From M3007 sp046296435 (GTDB taxonomy: Bacteria > Bacteroidota > Bacteroidia > Chitinophagales > Saprospiraceae): DNA of 64,000 nt. The notes under the pieces were generated by a model. That model was not told where the DNA came from. It was given only the letters and a program-made list of their open reading frames with translations, and did not search any database. The translations under genes and the position numbers were made by a program. Shown piece after piece: positions 57,621-64,000 of the stretch. The DNA is taken from assembly GCA_046296435.1 (NCBI GenBank), contig JBKBLI010000004.1, positions 1 through 64,000 on the forward strand. The letters run 5' to 3'. Position 1 is the first letter of the stretch. Each line of letters begins with the position of its first letter.

Positions 57621-57779
57621 TTACGCGCCTTTTTGAAGCGCAGAGGGCTGCTTTTCAGCGGGCTTGAACGGTCTGGGAGTTTCGTCTTTCAGGGCGATCC
57701 AGCCGAAAAAGGCCAGGTGCAACAAAATGGCGAGCCAGAAAGCCCATGCGCGATGGGCGCGTTCCGTTTTTTCAGACAT
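57621..57779 (-). CDS. Small single-pass membrane protein
   Basis: A 52-residue frame from ATG 57779 (or 55 residues from ATG 57788): a basic N-terminus (MSEKTERAHRAW), one membrane helix (AFWLAILLHLAFFGWIAL) and a charged, Pro/Lys-rich tail. The hydrophobic segment and positive-inside arrangement look real, and it precedes the helical lipoprotein by 86 bases on the same strand. The family is unknown. Confidence 0.6.
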   Translation of the reverse strand: MSEKTERAHRAWAFWLAILLHLAFFGWIALKDETPRPFKPAEKQPSALQKGA

Positions 57780-57954
57780 GTAAGACATAAATCGGTTGCG
57801 GTGTTTGGATGAGTCGTAATTGATTAACGTCCCTGGTATAACAAAAAGTTTGCCAAAATCGTAAAGCGTATCCAAACGAATTTCAAATACAAAAAACAAA
57901 AACGCGCAAAACGTTGATAAACAACACTTTGCGCGCCTAACTTTCTTTTTTTTG

Positions 57955-58028
57955 CGGTCCGGACGGGACTCGAACCCGCGACCTCCGCCGTGACAGGGCG
58001 GCATTCTAACCGACTGAACTACCGGACC
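57955..58028 (-). tRNA. tRNA-Asp (anticodon GTC)
   Basis: A full cloverleaf is readable on the minus strand: acceptor GGTCCGG/CCGGACC, D-arm GTTC/GAAT, anticodon stem CCGCC/GGCGG around loop CTGTCAC (anticodon GTC), and T-arm GCGGG TTCGAGT CCCGT. Discriminator G73. The CCA end is not encoded. Confidence 0.98.
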
Positions 58029-58080
58029 TTTGCTCTAAAGCGCCGCAAAGATACGCGCGCTTTTTCGAATTGCGCAAGGC

Positions 58081-58094
58081 TTTTTTTGAAAAAA
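58081..58094. repeat. T7-G-A6 dyad
   Basis: A copy of the T-tract/A-tract element between tRNA-Asp and the membrane protein gene; a second form, T8-A8 at 58177-58192, overlaps that gene's last codons. Confidence 0.5.
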
Positions 58095-58172
58095 TGCGAT
58101 TTTTTTTTCAGCCAGCAATTGCTCAATTTCGCAACATATTGATTTTCAATTATTTTTACTGTGCAGCACAAT

Positions 58173-59603
58173 TTAATTTTTTTTAAAAAAAACATAACAC
58201 CCGCTGTCTCTGGGCGCAAAATAGCGCTTCGGAAGCGCCGGATAAGGATAGTTGCGAAACTCGCCAAGAAAAAGATCAGGGGCGCAGCGCAGCGAGTCAA
58301 AACGCGCCGGATCCTCGTCGATCAGGATGCTGCGCGCCGAGTCCGGATGCTCCAGAGCCGACAGCAGCAGGAACTCATAGACGGCGCTCCACGATAGCAA
58401 CAAAGTATCCATGGGCGCTTGCTGCTCGGCGAGGAGCAACTTGCGCTCGGGCAAGGCCGCCGTTTGGGCCAGCAGGTCGCGTTGCCAATTCTGCCTGACT
58501 TGCCAACTCTGCCGCGCTTCGTACACATGTCCTAAGCGCAGAACCCAAATCCCAACCATAAGCCAAACCGCCGCGCGGGGACTCAGCAACGCAGGCGCCA
58601 CGTCGAACGCCAAAGGCACGGCGATCATGACGCTTAGGGGTAGATACATATTTTCCAGATAAAATTGTTTGTCGCCTGCATGAAAAGGCACATTGACCAA
58701 CAGGACGTATGCGCAGGGATAAAGCGCGACAAGCAAGGCCTTGAGCGCTTGCTTTTTCAGGAAATAAAAAAATGTATTGACAGCGAGCAGCAACGGAAAC
58801 AGATAGTAATCGCGCAGGCACCAACGCACAAAATCGCGGTTGGCCTGAATATCGATCCAATGCGGCCAGGTATCGGCATAGGCTTTGGCCCTTTCTAAAG
58901 ACATGGCATCGTACCAGTCGAGCGGCAAAATCTTGTACTTGAATACCGCTATCACCCCCATTAGCCCCAGGGCAAGGGCATGCGTCATGACCCAATCGCG
59001 CCCCCTGCGCCACTCCAACCCAAAAAACAGGCACACAAATACGCAGGCATACAGCATGAGCGGGTGAAAATAAAAAGCCGTGATTATGGCCCCGATCCAC
59101 AAAGGCCAGGCATACCGCGGAAATCCCCGCCAACTACCCCTCGCATGCATCCAGGCAAAGATAGCCAACAAGAAGGGCAGCCCCTGGTGCATCTCCGAAA
59201 GCCAATAGAACGTGTGGGTAGTCATAAAGGAGCCGCAAGCCGCTATGCACAAAGCCCATTGCCATTGCCCCAGACGCAAGGCGAAAAAGAACAGCAGGGC
59301 CGGCCACAGCGCATGGCCGAGCGAATAGGCGATCAACACGCCGGAAAGCGGGAGCCCAGCCTCCTGAGCCGCCCAGGCGAAAACCTGCGTAACGGCTGCG
59401 CCAAATCGCCCGCTCTGGATCTGAAGGCTTCCGTCTTTGAGGATCAAAAAAGTCTGAAACGCCATGTCCATGATGAGCATGCGTAGCCCGGCAATCCTGA
59501 CCGCATACGCCAGGATCAATGCGTAAATCGCGCCGCCGGCCAGCCACAAGTCCCACAACGCGCGTACGACCGGAGCTGAATTATGGGCCGGAGCAGAAGA
59601 CAT
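58173..59603 (-). CDS. Multi-pass membrane protein of unknown function
   Basis: A 476-residue protein with about ten membrane helices over residues 12-370 (for example LWLAGGAIYALILAYAVRI, LLFFFALRLGQWQWALCIAACG, LYACVFVCLFFGLEW, LLLAVNTFFYFLK, ALLVALYPCAYVLLVNV), and a soluble C-terminal part of about 110 residues. The pattern of an early Met-Asp motif in a loop (MLIMDMAFQTFLILKDG) and aromatic-rich helices resembles polytopic glycosyltransferase-like proteins, but no catalytic motif is certain. It starts 9 bases after the pth stop, so it is co-transcribed with pth. Confidence 0.85.
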   Translation of the reverse strand: MSSAPAHNSAPVVRALWDLWLAGGAIYALILAYAVRIAGLRMLIMDMAFQTFLILKDGSLQIQSGRFGAAVTQVFAWAAQEAGLPLSGVLIAYSLGHALWPALLFFFALRLGQWQWALCIAACGSFMTTHTFYWLSEMHQGLPFLLAIFAWMHARGSWRGFPRYAWPLWIGAIITAFYFHPLMLYACVFVCLFFGLEWRRGRDWVMTHALALGLMGVIAVFKYKILPLDWYDAMSLERAKAYADTWPHWIDIQANRDFVRWCLRDYYLFPLLLAVNTFFYFLKKQALKALLVALYPCAYVLLVNVPFHAGDKQFYLENMYLPLSVMIAVPLAFDVAPALLSPRAAVWLMVGIWVLRLGHVYEARQSWQVRQNWQRDLLAQTAALPERKLLLAEQQAPMDTLLLSWSAVYEFLLLSALEHPDSARSILIDEDPARFDSLRCAPDLFLGEFRNYPYPALPKRYFAPRDSGCYVFFKKN

Positions 59604-59612
59604 GAACGCGGA

Positions 59613-60176
59613 TTAGTTTTGACCTGCAATGTTGGACGCCTGCTGGATGCCCAATGCGGCAAAGGCTTTAATGACTTCGCAGGCCTTCTCCAGGATGTTA
59701 GGCAGTTCGGCGCGCTCGTCCTCCGACCATCGGCCCAGTACATAGTTCACCTGCTTGCCTTTGGAGAAGTTGGCGCCGATGCCCAGGCGCAGGCGCGGCC
59801 ACTGATCCGTTTGCAGTAGGTCGAGGATATTTTTCAGCCCGTTGTGCCCCCCGTCCGAACCTTTAGCCCGCAGGCGCAACTTGCCAAAGTCGAGATTGAG
59901 ATCGTCGCACACGACAAGCAACTTGTCGTTGGGTATTTTTTCTTTTTGCAGCCAATAGCGCACGGCCTTGCCGCTGAGGTTCATATATGTGTTGGGCTTG
60001 AGCAGCAGCAGGGCGCGCCCCCGGTGCTTGACCTCGCACAGATCGCCATGGTGGTCGCTGCGCCAGCGGCCTTCGAGTTGTGCGGCCAACATATCCAGAG
60101 CGTCGAAGCCTATGTTGTGGCGGGTTCCTTCGTACTCCGAACCCACGTTGCCCAATCCGCAAATAAGGTATTTCAT
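59613..60176 (-). CDS. pth: Peptidyl-tRNA hydrolase
   Basis: Releases tRNA from stalled peptidyl-tRNA; cytosolic monomer, 187 residues. The family residues are visible: GLGNVGSEYEGTRHNIGFDALD with catalytic His20, KPNTYMNLSG with Asn, VVCDDLNLDFGKLRLRAKGSDGGHNGL with the catalytic Asp and the second Asn, and WPRLRLGIG. A -7 box (TACCTTTG) ends only 4 bases before its ATG, which predicts a leaderless transcript. First gene of a two-gene unit with the membrane protein downstream. Confidence 0.97.
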   Translation of the reverse strand: MKYLICGLGNVGSEYEGTRHNIGFDALDMLAAQLEGRWRSDHHGDLCEVKHRGRALLLLKPNTYMNLSGKAVRYWLQKEKIPNDKLLVVCDDLNLDFGKLRLRAKGSDGGHNGLKNILDLLQTDQWPRLRLGIGANFSKGKQVNYVLGRWSEDERAELPNILEKACEVIKAFAALGIQQASNIAGQN

Positions 60177-60180
60177 GCCG

Positions 60181-60215
60181 CAAAGGTAAGGAGTTGCGCG
60201 AAAAACGTAACTTTG
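60181..60215. promoter_or_regulatory. Divergent -7 boxes for pth and the lipoprotein gene
   Basis: TACCTTTG on the minus strand (60188-60181) drives pth, and TAACTTTG on the plus strand (60208-60215) drives the gene at 60239. Both are perfect TAnnTTTG matches, back to back with 19 bases between them, so polymerase at one may block the other. Confidence 0.55.
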
Positions 60216-60238
60216 CGCGTTTTTTTGAGAACATCAAT

Positions 60239-61051
60239 ATGGACAATATTTTACGGTACGGATTTGCGCCGGCAGTAGGCGCTCTTTTGATGACGCTGGT
60301 CGCTTGCGAGGGCCTCAATTCGCAGAGAGAGGCGATCGACCCAAAGTATCTGATGCCTTCCAGCACCTTCACCATCGACGACACGGCGCGCTTTCTCAAC
60401 TATTGGACGGAAGGCGACTATTTTTATGTCACCGGATTGGCGGACAATCGCTCCGGCGAATGGGCGCGCATCTGGGTAGAGCTGGAGATCCTGGACGCAA
60501 AGGGGCAGGTGTTGAAATACAAGGGCGAGACCTCTGTGGTCAACCGCACTTTTTCAGATGGCATCCCGCCCAGCGGGCAGAGCGCCTTTTTTGCGCAGTG
60601 CGCGCTGAAAAAATTCAACGGTATTCCCGCCTCAGCCCGGGTAAAGGGCATGCGCGGCATCTCTGTGTCGCCCGATGCCATTTTGGTCTGCACAGAGGTG
60701 AGCGCGCTGCGCATGCTTCGGATGGACAGCACGGCGGGCGATACTGCGAAACGCCAGATTGAATTTTCGAGGTTGGCGGTGGGGCACATAGCCAATCCCC
60801 TGAATACGGTAGCCGATGATTATTGCGTCGAATTGGCGCTTTTTGGCGAAAGCGACAACAAACTCTGGTTTATCCAGCCGGTCTATCCCAATCAGGATTC
60901 GACCATCTGGCAGGAACGCAAAGGCCCGCTACAGCCCAACGAAACCCGCAAAATCAGCATGCAGGTGTATTTTGAGAATCTGCCAAAGCCCCTGCAGACT
61001 GCAAGGATCGGATTGGTAGAGATGTACCCTTCTGTCGTGCGCAAAGAATGA
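60239..61051 (+). CDS. Unknown lipoprotein
   Basis: A 270-residue lipoprotein: MDNILRYGFAPAVGALLMTLVAC with lipobox LVAC, start ATG 60239. The mature protein contains a beta-sandwich domain of FxLYD-like look (YFYVTGLADNRSGEWARIWVELEILDAKGQVL, then GIPPSGQSAFFAQCAL), followed by a second beta-rich half ending IGLVEMYPSV. Its stop overlaps the glycosyltransferase start as ATGA, so the two are translationally coupled. Confidence 0.85.
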   Translation: MDNILRYGFAPAVGALLMTLVACEGLNSQREAIDPKYLMPSSTFTIDDTARFLNYWTEGDYFYVTGLADNRSGEWARIWVELEILDAKGQVLKYKGETSVVNRTFSDGIPPSGQSAFFAQCALKKFNGIPASARVKGMRGISVSPDAILVCTEVSALRMLRMDSTAGDTAKRQIEFSRLAVGHIANPLNTVADDYCVELALFGESDNKLWFIQPVYPNQDSTIWQERKGPLQPNETRKISMQVYFENLPKPLQTARIGLVEMYPSVVRKE

Positions 61052-62205
61052 AGATTGCCGTCAACGCCCGTTTTTTGTTGGCCGGCGGCTTGGAGGGTTT
61101 CGGCGCTTATACGCATGAGATCGTCAGGCGTATGGCAGTTGCTCACCCCGAAGATGAGTTTCTGCTGCTGTTCGACCGGCCTTTCGACCCTCAATTCGTC
61201 TATGGCCCCAATGTTACGCCGCTCGCGCTCATGCCTCAGGCCCGCCACCCGATCCTCTTTCGCATCTGGTTCGAGTGGTCGGTAGTCCGGGCGCTGAAAC
61301 GCCACGGGGCCGACGTGTTTTTTTCGCCGGACTCGATGTGTAGTCTCCGGTCTGATACGCCTACGCTGATGACTTGCCACGACCTATGGCCCTTGCATTT
61401 TCCCGAGTTGATCCAGCGGCGTCACCGGGCCTTCTTGTTGCGTTACCTGCCCTTGTTCATTCGGCGCGCCGATCGCATAGCCACCGTATCGGAGTACGTG
61501 CGCCAGGATCTGATACGCACCTGCGGGACGCCGCCCGAAAAGATTCTGGCCGTTCACAACGGCTGTAGAGACGGGCTTAGCCCGCTCGATGAGCGCGAGC
61601 GCGCCGAAGCGCGCCGGGAATGGGCCGTCGGCGAGGCATATTTTTTGTTTGTCGGCGCTATTCACCCGCGCAAGAATGTCCATCGGCTTATCGCCGCGTT
61701 TGATTTGTTCAAATCCAGAACCGGATCGCCGGTCAAACTGGCGCTGGCCGGCCGGTTTGCGTGGCAGACCGGCGAAGTCAAAAGCGCTTACGAAGCGGCG
61801 CGCCACCGCGACGACATCATCTTCATTGGGTTTGTACAGCCCGACGCGTTCCGGCGCTTGATGGGGGGCGCGCTCGCTTTGCTTTTCCCCTCGCTTGACG
61901 AGGGCTTCGGGCTGCCCATCGTCGAAGCCATGCACACCGATACGCCGGTGCTGACCTCCAACCTGTCAGCCATGCCGGAGGTTGCCGGCGACGCCGCGCT
62001 ATTGGTCAACCCCATGGACCCGACCGACATTGCCGCAGGTCTGGAACGGCTCCACGGCGATCCAGCATTGCGGGCCGAATTGATCGAACGCGGCCGGAAG
62101 CGGCGCGAGCAATTTTCGTGGGATGCGGCGGCGCAACAGATCTACGCGGCGCTTGTAGAACTGCGCGAAAAAAGGTCGGCTCAGACCGTCATTATGAGCA
62201 AATAG
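61048..62205 (+). CDS. Glycosyltransferase family 4 (GT-B)
   Basis: Transfers a sugar from an NDP-sugar to an unknown acceptor, probably in exopolysaccharide or envelope glycan synthesis; 385 residues, cytosolic, peripheral to the membrane. N-terminal Rossmann half starts MKIAVNARFLLAGGLEGFGAYTHEIVRRM, with CHDLWPLHFPE; the C-terminal half has FLFVGAIHPRKNVHRLIAAF, FIGFVQPDAFRRLMGGALALLFPSLDEGFGLPIVEAM with the EGFGLPxxEA donor-binding motif, and NLSAMPEVAGDAALLVNP. Overlaps the lipoprotein gene by 4 bases. No other glycan genes are in the window. Confidence 0.96.
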   Translation: MKIAVNARFLLAGGLEGFGAYTHEIVRRMAVAHPEDEFLLLFDRPFDPQFVYGPNVTPLALMPQARHPILFRIWFEWSVVRALKRHGADVFFSPDSMCSLRSDTPTLMTCHDLWPLHFPELIQRRHRAFLLRYLPLFIRRADRIATVSEYVRQDLIRTCGTPPEKILAVHNGCRDGLSPLDERERAEARREWAVGEAYFLFVGAIHPRKNVHRLIAAFDLFKSRTGSPVKLALAGRFAWQTGEVKSAYEAARHRDDIIFIGFVQPDAFRRLMGGALALLFPSLDEGFGLPIVEAMHTDTPVLTSNLSAMPEVAGDAALLVNPMDPTDIAAGLERLHGDPALRAELIERGRKRREQFSWDAAAQQIYAALVELREKRSAQTVIMSK

Positions 62206-62210
62206 CAAAT

Positions 62211-62996
62211 TCAGCGTTTGACAAAAACACCCATCAACTTGGTGATCTTATATTCGGGCATCTCGTCGGGGTAAAGATCCTGGGTTTCCCAAAGGCGAAG
62301 CGTATCGCCGCGCAGTTGCCATGCGAAGGCCCTTTCCTCCTCGTTAGCGATGTTGGACAAATACATCAGATTTTTTTTGTCGGAGACGGCGTCGGAGCCT
62401 ATGCCTGCCGGCAAAGGCATAAAATTGCTGTAGCCCCCCAGACCTTTTAAAGAACCGTCGGCTCCGAATTCTACCATGACGGTAGGCGCTACCATGCCTT
62501 CCTGGGCTTGGATGGAGTACGAGCCGGCAATTCTTTGGCATGCCAGCGCGATTGAGCCGCTGTAGAGGTCTGTGTCTGCAACCAGGTCATAGGCTTTGAA
62601 ATACAGCAAATTGCCCTCGTTCAATTCGGGCGCTTTGAGCGTCAAAACTCCGGTTTTTTCATTCAACACGGCTTTGAAAGTACGGCCCTCATAGCCTTCG
62701 ATGCTTATGTCTATGGTGTTGGGGTCAGTTGCCGCGTAGGTTCCGGCGCCGGCATCTGACAGGCAATAGGTCAGCACCATACGCCCGGAGTCCTGGAATA
62801 TCAGTTCGGTGCAGGAGATGCGGCCCAAGGTGTCGGCTACATTGTCCGCAAAAAGCGCGTCGGCAAATTCTTGACTCACCCAGTAGCGGTGCTTGAGGAT
62901 ATTGGAATTGGCTGGGTCAAATTTCTTATGCTCATTTTGACAGCCTACGAGTAGCAGCAAACCGGCAAGTACTGATAAAAGAATTGAATTTCGCAT
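62211..62996 (-). CDS. Unknown lipoprotein
   Basis: A 261-residue protein with an SpII signal (MRNSILLSVLAGLLLLVGC). The mature part is beta-rich in two halves of about 110 residues; the first opens LKHRYWVSQEFADALFADN and has repeated short strands (MVLTYCLSDAG, NTIDISIEGYEG, VLTLKAPEL), and the second ends with WQLRGDTLRLWET and YKITKLMGVFVKR, a layout reminiscent of META- or lipocalin-like domains, but I cannot name the family. Convergent with the glycosyltransferase (stops 5 bases apart). Confidence 0.83.
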   Translation of the reverse strand: MRNSILLSVLAGLLLLVGCQNEHKKFDPANSNILKHRYWVSQEFADALFADNVADTLGRISCTELIFQDSGRMVLTYCLSDAGAGTYAATDPNTIDISIEGYEGRTFKAVLNEKTGVLTLKAPELNEGNLLYFKAYDLVADTDLYSGSIALACQRIAGSYSIQAQEGMVAPTVMVEFGADGSLKGLGGYSNFMPLPAGIGSDAVSDKKNLMYLSNIANEEERAFAWQLRGDTLRLWETQDLYPDEMPEYKITKLMGVFVKR

Positions 62997-63018
62997 GTTA
63001 AGACGTTGTTTGATGTGA

Positions 63019-63034
63019 TTTTTTTAAAAAAAAA
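63019..63034. repeat. T7-A9 tract
   Basis: A member of the T-tract/A-tract family with no spacer, between the lipoprotein start and the terminator of the next gene. Confidence 0.45.
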
Positions 63035-63067
63035 GCGCCAGATCGTGAGAAGCGGGCGTAAGCGTGC

Positions 63068-63109
63068 AAAAAGGGCCGCTTTGCTCCAATTGAAGCAAAA
63101 CGGCCCTTT
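63068..63109 (-). terminator. Intrinsic terminator of the HYR/SprB-repeat gene
   Basis: Arms 63070-63085 and 63094-63109 pair over 15 of 16 positions around an 8-base loop; on the minus strand a run of T follows (63072-63068). It lies 22 bases past the stop. Confidence 0.85.
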
Positions 63110-63131
63110 GGTAAACGTTTATGCGGCGCAA

Positions 63132-64000
63132 TTATTTTTGCACCGCCACGCGCAGCGTCGTATATCCCTCCGCATGGCCGATGCGCAGCAAGTATGCGCC
63201 TGAGGGCAGCGCCGAGAGGTCGAGCGTAGCAAAAGCGCCGGCGACAGATGGGCGATACTGGGCGGCGAGGCGTCCCAATGGATCAAAAATCTCTATGCGC
63301 AGGTCTCCGTCGGGCGCTTGAGCGAATTGCAGGCGCAACAGCCCCGCCGTCGGGTTGGGCCAGACGCGCATGCCTCTGGCCCACTCCGGCTCCGTAGCGG
63401 ATGTTGAGTTTTGCACTTCGTAACTGCCTGAATAGCTGCAACCGTTGGCATCCTTGATCTGTAGGACATACACGCCTGCAAATAGCCCGCTCAAGTCTTC
63501 GGTGTCCCAGGTGTTGGCGCCCGACGTCCACAGGAATTGATAGGGCGGCAGGCCGCCGGCCGGCGTAATGTCGATGGCCCCGAGACCTTGGTTGTTCACA
63601 TCGTTTTGGATGAGGGCTTCGGGTTCGGCCGGGGCTTCGAATATGGTCACCTCAAACGAACAAGTAGCCGAGTTGCCCGATTTGTCGGTGTAGGAGATGG
63701 TCTGCTCGGTCACGCCAACAGGGAATTCGGAGCCTGAGGGCAGGCCGCCTACGAGCACCCAATCATTGCTGATGGGGCAGTTGTCGCTCACGATCGGCGG
63801 GTTGTAGGTCACGATGTTGTCGTCGATGCAGGCCGAGTGGTTGGCCGGGCAAGCTATCTGCGGAGCGATATTGTCCACTACTTGCACTGCAACCTCCAGG
63901 GTAGTCGAAAGGCCGACTGCGTCGGTGGCCGTAATGCTCACGTTCTGGGGTACGCCGATGTCCTCGCAGTGGAATAGCGCCGGCTCGATGCTTACCGATA
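63132..64000 (-). CDS. HYR/SprB-repeat protein with T9SS type A sorting domain (5' part beyond window)
   Basis: The 3' part of a large secreted protein; the frame is open to the window end, so the true start lies outside (a GTG at 63941 is internal). From the edge: the end of one HYR domain (ALFHCEDIGVPQNVSITATDAVGLS), a full HYR unit (APQIACPANHSACIDDNIVTYNPPIVSDNCP to YTDKSGNSATCSFEVTIFE), a SprB-type repeat (GAIDITPAGGLPPYQFLW, LFAGVYVLQIKDANGCSYSG), and the C-terminal type A (Por) domain (MRVWPNPTAGLLRLQF, IEIFDPLGRLAAQY, LDLSALPSGAYLLRIG). Exported by the type IX system and probably anchored at the surface. Ends at a good terminator. Confidence 0.93.
   Translation of the reverse strand, partial: SVSIEPALFHCEDIGVPQNVSITATDAVGLSTTLEVAVQVVDNIAPQIACPANHSACIDDNIVTYNPPIVSDNCPISNDWVLVGGLPSGSEFPVGVTEQTISYTDKSGNSATCSFEVTIFEAPAEPEALIQNDVNNQGLGAIDITPAGGLPPYQFLWTSGANTWDTEDLSGLFAGVYVLQIKDANGCSYSGSYEVQNSTSATEPEWARGMRVWPNPTAGLLRLQFAQAPDGDLRIEIFDPLGRLAAQYRPSVAGAFATLDLSALPSGAYLLRIGHAEGYTTLRVAVQK

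Overview
The window comes from a Bacteroidota genome, most likely the Saprospiraceae/Lewinellaceae (Saprospirales) group. Reasons: two large secreted proteins with the gliding-motility-type (type B) C-terminal domain and one with a type A (Por) sorting domain, both cargo signals of the type IX secretion system; several SpII lipoproteins; TonB-dependent receptors with an N-terminal carboxypeptidase-regulatory-like domain; and promoters that fit the Bacteroidota pattern TTG-N18-TAnnTTTG. The DNA is fairly GC-rich with very A/T-rich intergenic tracts. A 97-base run of N at 38638-38734 shows a scaffolded draft assembly. The gene set is mostly chromosomal housekeeping plus secreted proteins. I see no prophage, insertion sequence, CRISPR array or rRNA operon.

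Layout. 1-5.5 kb: a truncated GH92 alpha-mannosidase and an Ig-repeat T9SS protein. 5.7-7.4 kb: dUTPase facing an fdx-iscX-kdsC operon. 7.8-11 kb: a tandem CbxX-type AAA+ ATPase with a duplicated N-terminal domain, followed by a small unknown gene. 11-19.3 kb: lipoprotein, an EF-G paralogue, a minimal MscL, a prolyl oligopeptidase, an unknown secreted protein and murB. 19.3-30.6 kb: an unknown gene, OstA-like protein, mtgA overlapped by a 2294-residue secreted repeat protein, and a YggS-type PLP protein. 30.8-38.5 kb: a REC-CRP regulator, an acyl-CoA ligase, a TPR protein, a GNAT-nitrilase fusion and a DUF389 membrane protein. 38.5-42.8 kb: the assembly gap, a decayed serine hydrolase, an aldo/keto reductase and a secreted TPR-CHAT protease-like protein.

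42.9-51.5 kb is the most coherent accessory block, all on the minus strand: a His/Cys-rich membrane-anchored protein, a TonB receptor, a lipoprotein, a second TonB receptor with a CxxC in its plug, and a P1B-type (CcoI/FixI-like) metal ATPase. I read it as a transition-metal (copper or zinc) uptake and handling locus. 51.6-64 kb: nitroreductase, LolC/E-type permease, TyrRS, a LytS/LytTR pair, small lipoproteins, tRNA-Asp(GTC), a multi-pass membrane protein, pth, a lipoprotein-glycosyltransferase pair, another lipoprotein, and the 3' part of a HYR/SprB-repeat T9SS protein that runs off the end.

No single locus can be declared a new system from sequence alone. The best candidates for follow-up are the metal locus, the duplicated-domain AAA+ protein with its small partner, the secreted TPR-CHAT protein, and a recurrent T-tract/A-tract dyad that sits mainly at gene ends.
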